Below are positions 25,640 through 35,437 of a stretch of 64,000 nt of DNA, one piece after another. The number at the start of each line of letters is the position of its first letter. Position 1 is the stretch's first letter. The position numbers and the translations under genes were made by a program. The notes beneath the pieces were generated by a model that worked only from the letters and a program-made list of their open reading frames with translations, searched no databases and had not been told where the DNA came from. The stretch comes from Paracoccus lutimaris (GTDB lineage: Bacteria; Pseudomonadota; Alphaproteobacteria; Rhodobacterales; Rhodobacteraceae), in assembly GCF_003337565.1 (NCBI RefSeq), contig NZ_QPJL01000007.1, positions 62,001 through 126,000 of the forward strand, in the 5' to 3' direction.

Positions 25640-27046
25640 TCAGCCCGCCTGATCCTGCAGCCGGGCCAGCGTTTCATCGCGGCCCAGTGCCAACATCATA
25701 TCGAACACGCTGGGGGTCGAACTGCGCCCGGCAAGCGCCGCGCGTAGCGGCGCGGCAATCTTTCCCAGACCCAGCCCGCGCGACTCGCCAATCTGCTTGG
25801 CTGCCGTCTCGAGTTCGTCGCGGCTCCAACTAGCATGCTGCACCGCGGCAGTCAATTCTTGCAGTATACCACGGGATACAGAATCCAGCGCTGCAGCCGC
25901 CTTTTCGTCGATCTGCACCGGGCGCGAGATCAGCGCGAAATGCGCCTGTTCCAGCAGCGCCGGCAGGGTTTTCGCCTTGGCTTTCAAGGCCGTCAGGACC
26001 GGCGAAAGCCAGGCGACCTGCTGCTCGCTCAGCGCCGGCGTGCCGGTCGCCTCAAGATAGGCCGCAAGCTCGGCCAGCAACGCCGCGTCACTCATCTGCG
26101 CGATGTGATGGCCGCTGACATGCTCGAGCTTCTTGAAGTCGAGCCGCGCCGGCGCCTTGCCGATCCCGCCCAGATCAAACCATGCCATGGCCTGCGCGTC
26201 GTCAAAAAGCTCGTCATCGCCATGGCTCCAGCCGAGCCGCGCCAGATAGTTGCGCATCGCGGCGGCCGGATAGCCCATGGCGGCATATTCGTGCAGGCCC
26301 ACCGCGCCATGGCGCTTGGACAGTTTCTTGCCGTCGGGGCCGTGGATCAGCGGGATATGGGCAAAGACCGGGATCTCCCAGCCCATGGCGTCATAGATCT
26401 GGATCTGGCGCGCGGCATTGGTCAGGTGATCGTCGCCGCGGATGATATGGGTGACGCCCATGTCATGATCGTCCACCACCACCGCATGCATATATGTGGG
26501 GGTCCCGTCCGAGCGCAGCAGCACCATGTCGTCCAGTTGCTCGTTTCCGAAGGTCACATCGCCCTGCACCGCGTCATGGACGATGGTTTGGCCCGTCCGC
26601 GGCGCCTTCAGGCGGATCACATAGGAGCCATCGGGCAGGCTGGCCGGGTCGGCATCGCGCCAGGGCGACAGAAACAGCGTCGAGCGTCCCTCGGCGCGGG
26701 CTTTCTCACGAAACTCCTCGATCTCCTCGGGGGTAGAGAAGCATTTATAGGCGGCGCCATTCGCCAGCATTTCGCGCGCGACCTCGGCGTGGCGGGCGCG
26801 ACCCTCGAACTGGCTGACCGGCTCGCCGTCCCAGTCAAGGCCCAGCCAGCGCAGACCCTGCAAGATGGCCTCGGTTGCCTCGGGGGTCGAGCGGGCGCGA
26901 TCGGTATCCTCGATCCGCAGCAGGAATTTTCCGCCCCTGCCGCGGGCATAAAGCCAGTTGAAAAGCGCGGTCCGCGCACCACCGATATGCAGATAGCCGG
27001 TGGGCGAGGGGGCGAAACGGGTCACGACGGGGCGAGAATCAGTCAT
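25640..27046 (-). CDS. gltX: Glutamyl-tRNA synthetase
   Basis: A 468-residue class I synthetase. The HIGH-type motif is [11 protein letters not shown] near residue 12 and the KMSKS-type motif is KLSKRHG near 245. It charges tRNA-Glu for translation and tetrapyrrole synthesis. The ATG at 27046 gives the conserved N-terminus [15 protein letters not shown]; an upstream TTG at 27061 is less likely. It is divergent from comEC, with a 123-base intergenic region holding both promoters. Confidence 0.96.
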   Translation of the reverse strand: MTDSRPVVTRFAPSPTGYLHIGGARTALFNWLYARGRGGKFLLRIEDTDRARSTPEATEAILQGLRWLGLDWDGEPVSQFEGRARHAEVAREMLANGAAYKCFSTPEEIEEFREKARAEGRSTLFLSPWRDADPASLPDGSYVIRLKAPRTGQTIVHDAVQGDVTFGNEQLDDMVLLRSDGTPTYMHAVVVDDHDMGVTHIIRGDDHLTNAARQIQIYDAMGWEIPVFAHIPLIHGPDGKKLSKRHGAVGLHEYAAMGYPAAAMRNYLARLGWSHGDDELFDDAQAMAWFDLGGIGKAPARLDFKKLEHVSGHHIAQMSDAALLAELAAYLEATGTPALSEQQVAWLSPVLTALKAKAKTLPALLEQAHFALISRPVQIDEKAAAALDSVSRGILQELTAAVQHASWSRDELETAAKQIGESRGLGLGKIAAPLRAALAGRSSTPSVFDMMLALGRDETLARLQDQAG

Positions 27047-27169
27047 CAGGGGCCAGTTCAATCCAGAAAATCGAGTTTATGGCGCGGCCGTTAAATCTTT
27101 CTAAACGGTCGATATGCCAATCTTGGGGCAAGAGATACGCAAGCGACGGCCCAAGGACAAGTTTCGCAT

Positions 27170-29419
27170 ATGCAAACGGTTGTTAGCGCATCGCCGGCAA
27201 GCCTGCCGGTCTGGTCGTCGCCGAGGCGTCGCGCGGCGACGGCTGTCCAGCGCGCACCGGTCGCGGTGCGGGCCGGAATCCTGCCTTGGGTGCCGTTCTG
27301 GCTGGCATTGGGCATTGGTGGCTGGTTCTCGTTCAGCAATGAGCCGGGCAGCGGCTTCTATGCGGTGCTCGCCGCAATCGGGGCGGGTTGTGCGCTGGCG
27401 ATCTGGCTTGCGGGGCGGCGGGCCGCATTCGGCCTGCTCGGCTGGGTTGCGGCAGACCGGATCCGGCTGGCTATGCTTGCGATCCTGCTTGTGGTCATCG
27501 GGGCGGGGCTTGCGGGCGCGCGCGCTCACGTCATCGCGGCGCCAGTGCTGGATTTTCGCTATTATGGCCCGGTCGAGGGCAGGGTGGTCGCCATTGATCG
27601 TTCCGCCCGTGACCGGATGCGTCTTGTACTGGATCAGCTGCGCCTTCGCGATCTCTCCTCATCCAGGACACCGGAACGCGTGCGCATTTCGCTTCTGGTC
27701 GGGACCAGCCTGCCGGTCGCCGGACAACGCGTCATGCTGACCGCGCATCTGTCACCGCCACCTGGACCCTCCGAGCCGGGGGGATTTGATTTCCGGCGCA
27801 TGGCCTGGTTCGAGGGGCTGGGTGCTGTCGGCTACACCCGAACACCGGTTCTGGCCGTGGCGCCGCCCGAACGCGGCGGTATCTACGCCCTGCATCGGCT
27901 GCGCATGTCACTGGCCGAGCGGGTCCGTCAGCAGATCGGCGGTCAGGCGGGGGCCGTCGCCGCCGCATTGATGACCGGCGACCGTTCCGGGATCGAGGAG
28001 GCCACGAACGAGGTCATGCGGGCCTCGAACCTTTATCACATCATCTCGATCTCGGGGCTGCACATGAGCATGCTTGCCGGCTTCGTCTATACCGCCTTGC
28101 GGCTGGCGTCGGTGGCTGTGCAGGGGCTGGGCGCGTTTCCCAGATGGCCGATGCATAAGCTTGCCGCCGGTGGCGCGCTGATGGCTTCGGCCGCCTATCT
28201 CTGGCTTTCGGGCGGCGGCGTCGCGACCGAGCGCGCCTTCATCATGGTTGCCGTCATGTTGATCGCCATCATCGCGGACCGGCGTGCGATATCGCTGCGG
28301 ACCGTGGCAATCGCCGCTGTCGCCATTCTTGCCATCAACCCCGAGGCGCTGACCTCGCCCGGCTTTCAGATGAGCTTTGCGGCGACCGTGGCGTTGATTC
28401 TTGTGCAGCGGCCCTGGCTGCAGGTCCAGTCGCATCTGCCGTGGTGGTTGCGCCCTCTGCTGCTGCTTCTGGTGTCGTCGCTGGTGGCCAGCATGGCGAC
28501 ATCGCCGATTGCTGCGGCGCATTTCGGACGGATGACGCAATATGGCCTGCTCGCCAATATGCTGGTGGTGCCGGTCATCGGCATGCTGGTCATGCCCGGC
28601 GCGGTGATTGCCGCGCTGCTCGCCCCGTTCGGTCTGGCTGGGCCGGCGCTGTGGGTGGTCGGCCTGGGGACCAGATGGATGCTCGGCATCGCCGAATGGA
28701 TCGCCAGTCTGAGCGGCGCGGTGTTCGAGCTTTCCGCAGCCCCCTGGGCCGTCCTGCCATTGGCGGGGGCAGGGGCAATGCTGCTGCTGCTTGCCCCGGT
28801 GCAGCAATTGCTTGCCCCCCAAAACCTTACCTTGCTCAGAAGGGCTGCGGGCGCCGCGCTGTTGATGCTTGCCGCCCTGACGTGGTGGGGGGCAGAAAGG
28901 CCGCTGATGCTTGTCGCCGCCGATGGCGATGCGGTCGGTATCCTGACCGATGCCGGGCGGGTGCCATCCAGACCCCGTGGCGGCTCGTTCGCTGTGGCAG
29001 ACTGGCTGGATGCCGACGGCGACCCGGCAGATCAGGCAACGGCTGCCGCGCGCCCGCTCTGGCGTGGCGAGGCCGCGGTCCGAACTGCATATGTGACCTC
29101 GGGCGACCGTCAGTTGGCCGTCCACCATCTGAATGGCAGGACCGGGCTTGCTGCGATGGCTCAGGTCTGCACGCAAGGTGCCATCGTCATTTCCGACCAG
29201 CGCAAAATGTCTCCATCCCCGTCTGCAGCGGGGTGCGTTCTGCTGGATGCAAACACCCTGCGGCAGACCGGTGCCGTCGCCTTGACCGCCGAGCAAGCAG
29301 AGTTTCGTCTGGTTACGACAGATCATCCTGACAAAGGGCGGTTCTGGAACCCCGCAGCCGGTGGCCTCTCTATGGCTGCCGGCCAGTACCAGCTTCAATC
29401 AATCGACGGGATCGAATAG
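27170..29419 (+). CDS. comEC: ComEC/Rec2-family DNA-uptake channel protein
   Basis: A 749-residue inner-membrane protein. The N-terminal part (about 35-260) has two or three membrane helices and the OB-like DUF4131 region. The Competence core begins at ISISGLHMSMLAGF (about 290) and has at least seven further membrane segments. The C-terminal region (about 590-749) is soluble and lacks clear metallo-beta-lactamase motifs. ComEC transports single-stranded DNA in transformation. The H-NOX-like gene follows after one base, so they are probably co-transcribed. Confidence 0.88.
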   Translation: MQTVVSASPASLPVWSSPRRRAATAVQRAPVAVRAGILPWVPFWLALGIGGWFSFSNEPGSGFYAVLAAIGAGCALAIWLAGRRAAFGLLGWVAADRIRLAMLAILLVVIGAGLAGARAHVIAAPVLDFRYYGPVEGRVVAIDRSARDRMRLVLDQLRLRDLSSSRTPERVRISLLVGTSLPVAGQRVMLTAHLSPPPGPSEPGGFDFRRMAWFEGLGAVGYTRTPVLAVAPPERGGIYALHRLRMSLAERVRQQIGGQAGAVAAALMTGDRSGIEEATNEVMRASNLYHIISISGLHMSMLAGFVYTALRLASVAVQGLGAFPRWPMHKLAAGGALMASAAYLWLSGGGVATERAFIMVAVMLIAIIADRRAISLRTVAIAAVAILAINPEALTSPGFQMSFAATVALILVQRPWLQVQSHLPWWLRPLLLLLVSSLVASMATSPIAAAHFGRMTQYGLLANMLVVPVIGMLVMPGAVIAALLAPFGLAGPALWVVGLGTRWMLGIAEWIASLSGAVFELSAAPWAVLPLAGAGAMLLLLAPVQQLLAPQNLTLLRRAAGAALLMLAALTWWGAERPLMLVAADGDAVGILTDAGRVPSRPRGGSFAVADWLDADGDPADQATAAARPLWRGEAAVRTAYVTSGDRQLAVHHLNGRTGLAAMAQVCTQGAIVISDQRKMSPSPSAAGCVLLDANTLRQTGAVALTAEQAEFRLVTTDHPDKGRFWNPAAGGLSMAAGQYQLQSIDGIE

Positions 29420-29420
29420 A

Positions 29421-29999
29421 ATGCACGGGCTGGTCAACCGCTCTTTCGAACTGTTCCTGCGCGATTGTTACGGCGACCGGATCTGGGAGCGGGTGGCGCG
29501 TCAGTCAAAAGTCGATCCGCGCGGATTTTTCCTGCTGCAGAGCTCGTCGGACAGCATCACCAAGACGCTGATCGCCGAAGCCTCGGGAATTCTCAGGAAG
29601 CCCGGGGGAGAACTGGTCGAGGATCTTGGCGGCTGGCTGACGCGGCGCGAGCCGATCCGCCGGCTGCTGCGGTTCAGCGGCCGTGATTTTTCGGAATTTG
29701 TCGAATCGGTCGGCGAGTTTCCCAGCCGTGCCACCATGATCATCCAAAGCCTGAAGACACCCCGGATTGCCGTAACCATGCTGACAAAGCAGCGCTACGA
29801 AGTCTCGATCGAAAGCGATGCCGAAGTCTGGCCGATGCTTCTGGCCGGTATCCTGCGGGGAATGGCGGATGATTATGGCGCGCTTGCCGTCATCACCGTC
29901 CTGAACCGGAAACTGCGCGTCGATGTCGCCATGACCGAGTTCAGCGCCATGCGTCCGTTCGAACTGGTTCCTCACACCGAGACAGGAGTAGCTTCGTGA
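29421..29999 (+). CDS. H-NOX (HNOB)-like protein lacking the heme histidine
   Basis: A 192-residue protein with HNOB-fold landmarks: N-terminal MHGLVNRSFELFLRDCYGD, mid-protein RDFSEFVESVG, and the closing MLLAGILRGMADDYG. In heme-binding members a proximal His lies about residue 100 and a YxSxR motif about 130. Here the only histidines are residue 2 and one near the C-terminus (PHTE), and YxSxR is not recognisable (YEVSIESDA). It therefore cannot bind heme in the usual way. It overlaps the start of the HNOBA-GGDEF gene, its usual signalling partner. Confidence 0.78.
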   Translation: MHGLVNRSFELFLRDCYGDRIWERVARQSKVDPRGFFLLQSSSDSITKTLIAEASGILRKPGGELVEDLGGWLTRREPIRRLLRFSGRDFSEFVESVGEFPSRATMIIQSLKTPRIAVTMLTKQRYEVSIESDAEVWPMLLAGILRGMADDYGALAVITVLNRKLRVDVAMTEFSAMRPFELVPHTETGVAS

Positions 30000-30976
30000 A
30001 GGCGGCCTATACGATAGGCGCTGACGAGGCATCCATCATGATGCCGATGCATCTTGTCGTCAGCCCGGATGGGCAGATTCTTGGCGCCGGACCGGTCATG
30101 CAAAGGTTGCTCGGCGAGGCAAAATGCCTCCATGACGTCCTGGCAGCGGATCACCAGTTTCTGGACATCGGCCCCGACAGTGACGCGATGTCCGAACTCC
30201 GCCGCGGTCGCCGCGCCACCTTCCATGTCCATGGGCAGAAGGATCTCGTCCTGCGGGGACATGGTGTGGAACTGTCTGACGGCGCGATGCTCGTGGATTT
30301 TGGCTTCGGCATGTCGCTTCCTCAGGCGATCAAGCTGCTTTCGCTGACGGAATCGGATTTTTCGCCGTCCAGCAACGTGATCGAGCTTTTGTTCACCTAC
30401 GAGGCCAGCCAGGCCATCCTGTGCGAGATTTCGCGGGCGAATGAGGCGCTGGAGAAAGAGCGCCGCGAGGCCGAGCGCATGTCGGCGACGGATGCACTGA
30501 CCGGGCTGCTCAACCGGCGCGGATTCGAGAGCGAGTTCCGAAAGTTCCTGCCGGCAGGAAATGGTCATGAATTGGCGGTTGCCGCACTGGATCTGGACCT
30601 GTTCAAGGATGTCAATGACAGGTTCGGGCATGCGGCGGGTGACGATGTCCTGATCGCCGTTGCGGATGCCTTGCGAAGCGGCGTCCGGCGCGGCGATATC
30701 GTGGCGCGGGCAGGGGGGGACGAATTCCTCTTGCTGTTCAGCCTGTATGATTCCGTCCGGGATCTCGTCCGAATCCTCGATCGGATCATCGAACGGATCG
30801 AGGAGCCGATCGCTTTGGAAAACGGCATTGCAAAGCTGTCTGCCAGCGTCGGCGTGTCGACCTTTGTCATCGCTGCCGAGCAGGATCTTGCAACCGCGAT
30901 CGCGCTTGCCGATGCGGCTTTGTATCAGGCCAAATCCGCGGGCGGTGGTCGCGTCGTCGTCGCCGGTCAGCAATAG
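29996..30976 (+). CDS. HNOBA-GGDEF diguanylate cyclase
   Basis: A 326-residue signalling protein. Residues about 10-135 are an HNOBA (heme-NO-binding associated, PAS-like) domain. Residues 138-162 form a coiled-coil linker (EISRANEALEKERREAERM). The GGDEF domain follows with GGDEF at 240-244 and an intact inhibitory site RRGD at 231-234, five residues before it. It should make c-di-GMP and be feedback inhibited. Initiation is GTG 29996 with AGGAG upstream; GTGA overlaps the H-NOX stop. No EAL domain is present. Confidence 0.88.
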   Translation: MKAAYTIGADEASIMMPMHLVVSPDGQILGAGPVMQRLLGEAKCLHDVLAADHQFLDIGPDSDAMSELRRGRRATFHVHGQKDLVLRGHGVELSDGAMLVDFGFGMSLPQAIKLLSLTESDFSPSSNVIELLFTYEASQAILCEISRANEALEKERREAERMSATDALTGLLNRRGFESEFRKFLPAGNGHELAVAALDLDLFKDVNDRFGHAAGDDVLIAVADALRSGVRRGDIVARAGGDEFLLLFSLYDSVRDLVRILDRIIERIEEPIALENGIAKLSASVGVSTFVIAAEQDLATAIALADAALYQAKSAGGGRVVVAGQQ

Positions 30977-31019
30977 CGCGCGTTCAAGGATCGCCATGCG
31001 GGTCCGGGTGATGCCGGTC

Positions 31020-31383
31020 TCAGGGCGCTGAACGGCCACGCAGATCCTGGATATCTGTCGTCAGCGTAATGTCGCGCCAAGGCGGCGTTTCGATTGTCGC
31101 ATCACGGTTGAGGGCTTCAGCGAGAAACGGATCTTCCAAGCGAATACCCCTCGATCTCATCCGTGTCGGGGTCTTGCATTGATCCAAAGTCACGCGGCCA
31201 TCGCATTTCAGCCCCCTTGCCTTGCGAGCGGAGAAAGCTGCTGGTCGCGCTGAAGCCTCGGGCCATGCGCCCGTCGCTCACGCCCGAGCGATCGGCGAAC
31301 CGGCATGTCAGATCGGTCATCAACATCGCAGAATCCGGCCCATCCAGAAACCGCTGCAGCTTGCCGCAGGCGGTCTTCGACAT
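31020..31383 (-). pseudogene. Possible frameshifted small gene
   Basis: The 472-base gap between the cyclase and parE holds a minus-strand frame beginning MSKTACGKLQ at 31383 that ends at 31117. If one base of the G-run at 31147-31150 is removed, reading continues as GIRLEDPFLAEALN to a stop at 31020-31022, giving about 120 residues with plausible protein composition. I do not recognise a family. It may be a decayed gene, a sequencing error, or chance. The rest of the gap, down to the parE stop, holds nothing I can name. Confidence 0.25.
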
Positions 31384-31448
31384 TGCCGCCCGGGTGCCCG
31401 CTATGCCCGCTGCTCCGCGCAGGATGAAGGAATGGTCGAACTGTCCGC

Positions 31449-33419
31449 TCAGACGTCCAATTCGTCGGCATCCGCGAATTGGGCGTTTTCCTGAATGAAC
31501 TGAAAGCGCAGCTCGGGCTTCTTGCCCATCAGCCGCTCGACCAGATCGCCGGTTTCGCCGCCCTCTTCCTCGTCGATGGAAACCCGGATCAGCTTGCGCG
31601 TTTTCGGGTTCATGGTCGTGTCCTTGAGGTCCTTGGCGTCCATCTCGCCCAGACCCTTGAAGCGCTGCACGTCGATCCTGCCGCGCCCGCCAAGGCCCTT
31701 GGCCAGCATTTCCTCTTTCTCGGCGTCGTCGGCGACATAGACGCGATGCGCGCCCTGCGTCAGGCGGTAAAGCGGGGGGCAGGCCAGATACAGATGGCCC
31801 TTGTCGATCATCGGCCGCATCTGGGTAAAGAAAAACGTCATCAACAGGCTGGCGATATGGGCGCCGTCGACATCGGCATCGGTCATGATGATGACCTTGT
31901 CATACCGCAGGTCATCGACGTTGAATTTGGATCCCATATTGACGCCAAGTGCCTGACACAGATCGTTTATTTCCTGATTTGTGCCAAGTTTGGAACTGGC
32001 CGCACCCAGCACGTTCAGGATCTTGCCGCGCAAAGGCAGCAGCGCCTGCGTGGTGCGCTCGCGCGCCATCTTGGCCGAGCCGCCCGCCGAGTCGCCCTCG
32101 ACAATGAAAAGCTCGGTTCCTTCGCGATTGGTGGCCGAGCAATCGACCAGCTTGCCGGGCAGGCGCAGCTTTTTGGTTGCGGTCTTGCGGGCGGTTTCCT
32201 TTTCCATCTTGCGGCGCAGGCGCTCTTCGGCCCGCAGGACCAGGAAATCCAGGATCGCGCCGGCCGATTTGGTGTCCGCCGCCAGCCAGTTGTCGAAATG
32301 GTCGCGCACGGCGCCTTCGACCAGACGCTGGGCCTCGACGGTGGCAAGGCGGTCCTTGGTCTGGCCGACGAATTCCGGCTCGCGGATGAAGCAGGATACC
32401 AGCGCGCAGCCGCCGACCAGCAGGTCCTCACGCGTGATCTGCTGGGATTTCTTGTTGTTGATCAGATCGCCATAGGCGCGGATCCCCTTGAGGATCGCGG
32501 CCCAGAAACCTGCCTCATGGGTGCCGCCCTCGGGGGTGGGGACGGTGTTGCAATAGGATTGGATGAAGCCGTCGCGGGCCGGGGTCCAGTTGATCGCCCA
32601 GTCCACCTTGCCGGGCGTATTGAACTTTTCCTTGAAATCCACGGTGCCGGCAAAAGGACGGTCGGCATAGGTGGTGGATTTTCCCAGCGTTTCCGACAGG
32701 TAATCGGCAAGGCCGCCGGGGAAATGGAAGGTCGCTTCGACCGGGGTCTCGCCATCGTCGATTTCGGTTTTCCAGCGGATTTCCACGCCCGAGAACAGAT
32801 AGGCCTTGGATTTCACCATCCTGATCAGCCGTGCCGGCTTGAAGCGGTGATGGCCGAAGATCTGCTCGTCCGCATGGAAGGTCACGGTGGTGCCGCGCCG
32901 GTTCGGGGCGGCGCCGATGCGCGCCACCGGGCCCTGCGGGATGCCGCGCGAAAAGCGCTGCTCGTAAAGTTCCTTGTTGCGCGCGACCTGCACCACCATC
33001 AGGTCCGACAGCGCGTTCACGACCGAGGCGCCGACGCCGTGCAAACCGCCCGAGGTCTGATAGGTGTCGCCCGAAAACTTGCCGCCCGCATGCAGCGTGC
33101 ACAGGATCACCTCAAGCGCGGATTTGCCGGGGAATTTCGGATGCGGGTCGATCGGGATGCCGCGGCCATTGTCGCGGATGACGACGCTGAAATCGGCCAG
33201 CAGCTCGACCTCGATGCGCGAGGCATGGCCGGCGACGGCCTCGTCCATCGAGTTGTCGAGGATCTCGGCGACCAAATGGTGCAGCGCGCGTTCGTCCGTG
33301 CCGCCGATATACATGCCGGGGCGCTTGCGGACGGGCTCCAACCCTTCGAGCACTTCGATGGATGCGGCCGAATAGCTTTCGGTGGCCTTGTCAGCGGCGG
33401 GAAAAAGATCGTCGGCCAT
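31449..33419 (-). CDS. parE: DNA topoisomerase IV subunit B
   Basis: A 656-residue type IIA topoisomerase ATPase subunit. GHKL elements are visible (EILDNSMDEA, RDNGRGIP, GGLHGVGASVVNALS), followed by the transducer and the TOPRIM domain with FIVEGDSAGGSA and MTDADVDGAH. Together with ParC it decatenates chromosomes. The ATG at 33419 gives the normal N-terminus MADDLFPAAD; the open frame extends upstream without similarity. It lacks the insert typical of some GyrB proteins and its length fits ParE. Confidence 0.95.
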   Translation of the reverse strand: MADDLFPAADKATESYSAASIEVLEGLEPVRKRPGMYIGGTDERALHHLVAEILDNSMDEAVAGHASRIEVELLADFSVVIRDNGRGIPIDPHPKFPGKSALEVILCTLHAGGKFSGDTYQTSGGLHGVGASVVNALSDLMVVQVARNKELYEQRFSRGIPQGPVARIGAAPNRRGTTVTFHADEQIFGHHRFKPARLIRMVKSKAYLFSGVEIRWKTEIDDGETPVEATFHFPGGLADYLSETLGKSTTYADRPFAGTVDFKEKFNTPGKVDWAINWTPARDGFIQSYCNTVPTPEGGTHEAGFWAAILKGIRAYGDLINNKKSQQITREDLLVGGCALVSCFIREPEFVGQTKDRLATVEAQRLVEGAVRDHFDNWLAADTKSAGAILDFLVLRAEERLRRKMEKETARKTATKKLRLPGKLVDCSATNREGTELFIVEGDSAGGSAKMARERTTQALLPLRGKILNVLGAASSKLGTNQEINDLCQALGVNMGSKFNVDDLRYDKVIIMTDADVDGAHIASLLMTFFFTQMRPMIDKGHLYLACPPLYRLTQGAHRVYVADDAEKEEMLAKGLGGRGRIDVQRFKGLGEMDAKDLKDTTMNPKTRKLIRVSIDEEEGGETGDLVERLMGKKPELRFQFIQENAQFADADELDV

Positions 33420-33657
33420 GGCACCTGCTCGTCTTGTCTTGTTATGCGGCTTGTTCTTCTGAGGCGGCGTTATCTCATGCCCGGGGGCGCGGGGGCAAGG
33501 GAAAGTGTCGCGCCCCAGGCTGGCTACAAGCGATGGTGGTCGCGGATCTCCGCTCAGGCCAATTGCGCAAAACCGCAGTTTTTTGACACGCATCAATGCG
33601 GATTTTGCCAGAATGGCGCAGGATTTTTTGAGTGATTCAGGGTAAAGGAGCGCCGGA

Positions 33658-34707
33658 ATGGAGATTGAACGCCTGCAGGAAAGCGAAGAGGTCGCGGCCG
33701 GGATCGAGGCCGAGGCAATGCTGGCCGAGGACGGCCTGGTGGACGGGGACGAGGATGGAGGCGACGAGGTGGCGCAGGTCGCCGCAGCGCCGGCCAATGC
33801 CGTGGCCGATCCGGCCGAGGGCAAGGGGCCGGCCAGCTTTCCCAAGATCGACCCCGATGCGATCCGCCTGGCCTTTGAATCCGGGCGCTATCCCTATACC
33901 CGCCGCATGGGCCGCGCCGCCTATGAAAAGGAAAAGGCGCGGTTGCAGGCCGAACTGCTGAAAGTGCAGCTTTGGGCGCAGGAGACCGGGCAGAAATTCG
34001 TCATCCTGTTCGAGGGCCGCGACGCCGCCGGCAAGGGCGGCACGATCAAGCGCTTTACCGAGCATCTGAACCCGCGTTTCGCGCGTGTCGTGGCGCTGAA
34101 CAAGCCCTCGGATGTCGAGCGCGGGCAATGGTTCTTTCAACGCTATATCGGCTATTTGCCGACCGCAGGCGAAATGGTCTTTTATGACCGCAGCTGGTAT
34201 AACCGTGCCGGCGTCGAGCGGGTGATGGGATTCTGCACGCCAACGCAATATCTGGAATTCATGCGCCAATGCCCCGAATATGAACGCATGCTGGTGCGCT
34301 CGGGGATCCGGCTTTACAAATACTGGTTCTCGGTGACCCGCGACGAACAGCGCCGCCGCTTCAAGTCGCGCGAGCTGGACCCGCTGAAGCGCTGGAAACT
34401 GTCGCCCATCGACCTCGCCAGCCTCGGCAAATGGGACGAATATACCGAGGCGAAAGAGGCGATGTTCTTTTATACCGACACCGCCGACGCGCCCTGGACC
34501 ATCGTGAAATCGAACGACAAGAAACGCGCGCGGCTGAACTGCATGCGGCATTTCCTGTCGACGCTGGACTATCCCGACAAGGATCTGGACGTGGTGTCGC
34601 CGCCCGATCCGCTGATCGTCGGCCATGCCGGCCATGTCATCCATTCGGCCGAGCGCATTCCCGCCCCCTCGCTGCATGCTCCGGCCTCCAATGGTCGCGG
34701 GGCCTAG
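33658..34707 (+). CDS. ppk2: Polyphosphate kinase 2 (PPK2 family)
   Basis: A 349-residue PPK2. The N-terminal 70 residues are acidic and low in complexity (GDEDGGDEV). The kinase core has Walker A FEGRDAAGKGG near 120 and the lid/Walker B block FYDRSWYNRAGVERVMGF near 177-194. PPK2 enzymes phosphorylate nucleotides using polyphosphate or the reverse; class cannot be decided by eye, but single-domain size and motifs suggest PPK2 class I. Divergent from parE. Confidence 0.92.
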   Translation: MEIERLQESEEVAAGIEAEAMLAEDGLVDGDEDGGDEVAQVAAAPANAVADPAEGKGPASFPKIDPDAIRLAFESGRYPYTRRMGRAAYEKEKARLQAELLKVQLWAQETGQKFVILFEGRDAAGKGGTIKRFTEHLNPRFARVVALNKPSDVERGQWFFQRYIGYLPTAGEMVFYDRSWYNRAGVERVMGFCTPTQYLEFMRQCPEYERMLVRSGIRLYKYWFSVTRDEQRRRFKSRELDPLKRWKLSPIDLASLGKWDEYTEAKEAMFFYTDTADAPWTIVKSNDKKRARLNCMRHFLSTLDYPDKDLDVVSPPDPLIVGHAGHVIHSAERIPAPSLHAPASNGRGA

Positions 34708-34739
34708 GCTCGGGGCATGACTCCGGCCGGGGCGGAGGG

Positions 34740-35399
34740 TTACTCCGGCTCGGCCAGCCGTTCCCGCCACATCTGCTGGAAGGCCGGGCGGGCCTGACAA
34801 TCGGCCAGCCAGGCGTGCAGGGCGGGGAACTGTTCGATCAGCTCGCCATGGCTTTGGGCATAGCGCACCACCTCGGCCATGTTGATATCGGCCACGGTAA
34901 AGCGGCCGCCCAGCATATGGCCGGAACGGGCCAGATGGTCGTCCAGCAGCCGGAACGGGCGCACCAGCCGCTCGGCCGCATTGTTGATGCTGGCCTGATC
35001 GGCGCCCGATTGCGCCTGTCCGGCGCGGTGCAGGAACAGGATGGTCAGCGCGTCCGGCTCGATCGTGGTGCAGGCGTAGAAACTCCATTGCAGCATCAGC
35101 GCATCCTCGGCCGCGTCGGCGGGACCAAAGGGCTGGCCGTATTTGCGTGCCAGATGCAGCGTGCAGGCCAATGATTCCGACAGCAGCAGCTCGCCATCCT
35201 GAATGACCGGGATGGCGCCGGCGGGCGAGATCTTCAGGAAGCTGGGGCTATGGGTGTTCAGGGGCGCGTCCGGCGCGTCGGGATCGGGCAGGCGATAGGC
35301 CTGGATCACCGGCACCTGTTTGAAGGGAATGCCGATTTCATGGCACAGCCAGATGATGCGCGAGGCGCGCGAGCGGGTGACGCCATAGATGGTCAGCAT
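34740..35399 (-). CDS. Glutathione S-transferase family protein
   Basis: A 219-residue protein with an N-terminal thioredoxin-like domain (MLTIYGVTRSRASRI; GAIPVIQDGELLLSES, the cis-Pro and Ser that hold glutathione) and an all-helical C-terminal domain (FTVADINMAEV, the N-capping box). The catalytic residue region SRAS suggests a Ser-type active site. Cytosolic; substrate unknown. It ends 33 bases from ppk2 in convergent orientation. Confidence 0.88.
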   Translation of the reverse strand: MLTIYGVTRSRASRIIWLCHEIGIPFKQVPVIQAYRLPDPDAPDAPLNTHSPSFLKISPAGAIPVIQDGELLLSESLACTLHLARKYGQPFGPADAAEDALMLQWSFYACTTIEPDALTILFLHRAGQAQSGADQASINNAAERLVRPFRLLDDHLARSGHMLGGRFTVADINMAEVVRYAQSHGELIEQFPALHAWLADCQARPAFQQMWRERLAEPE

Positions 35400-35437
35400 G
35401 ATGGTCTCCGGTCAGGTCTGCGGCGAAGGTGGCGCAG

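Noticed and set aside
31208..31471. Alternative small gene overlapping the possible frameshifted gene
   Set aside because: Low-complexity composition and overlap with the parE end; the other frame is more protein-like, and even that is weak.
31479..33635. 718-codon open frame antisense to parE
   Set aside because: It mirrors parE codons, has no recognisable domain, and parE is unmistakable on the other strand.
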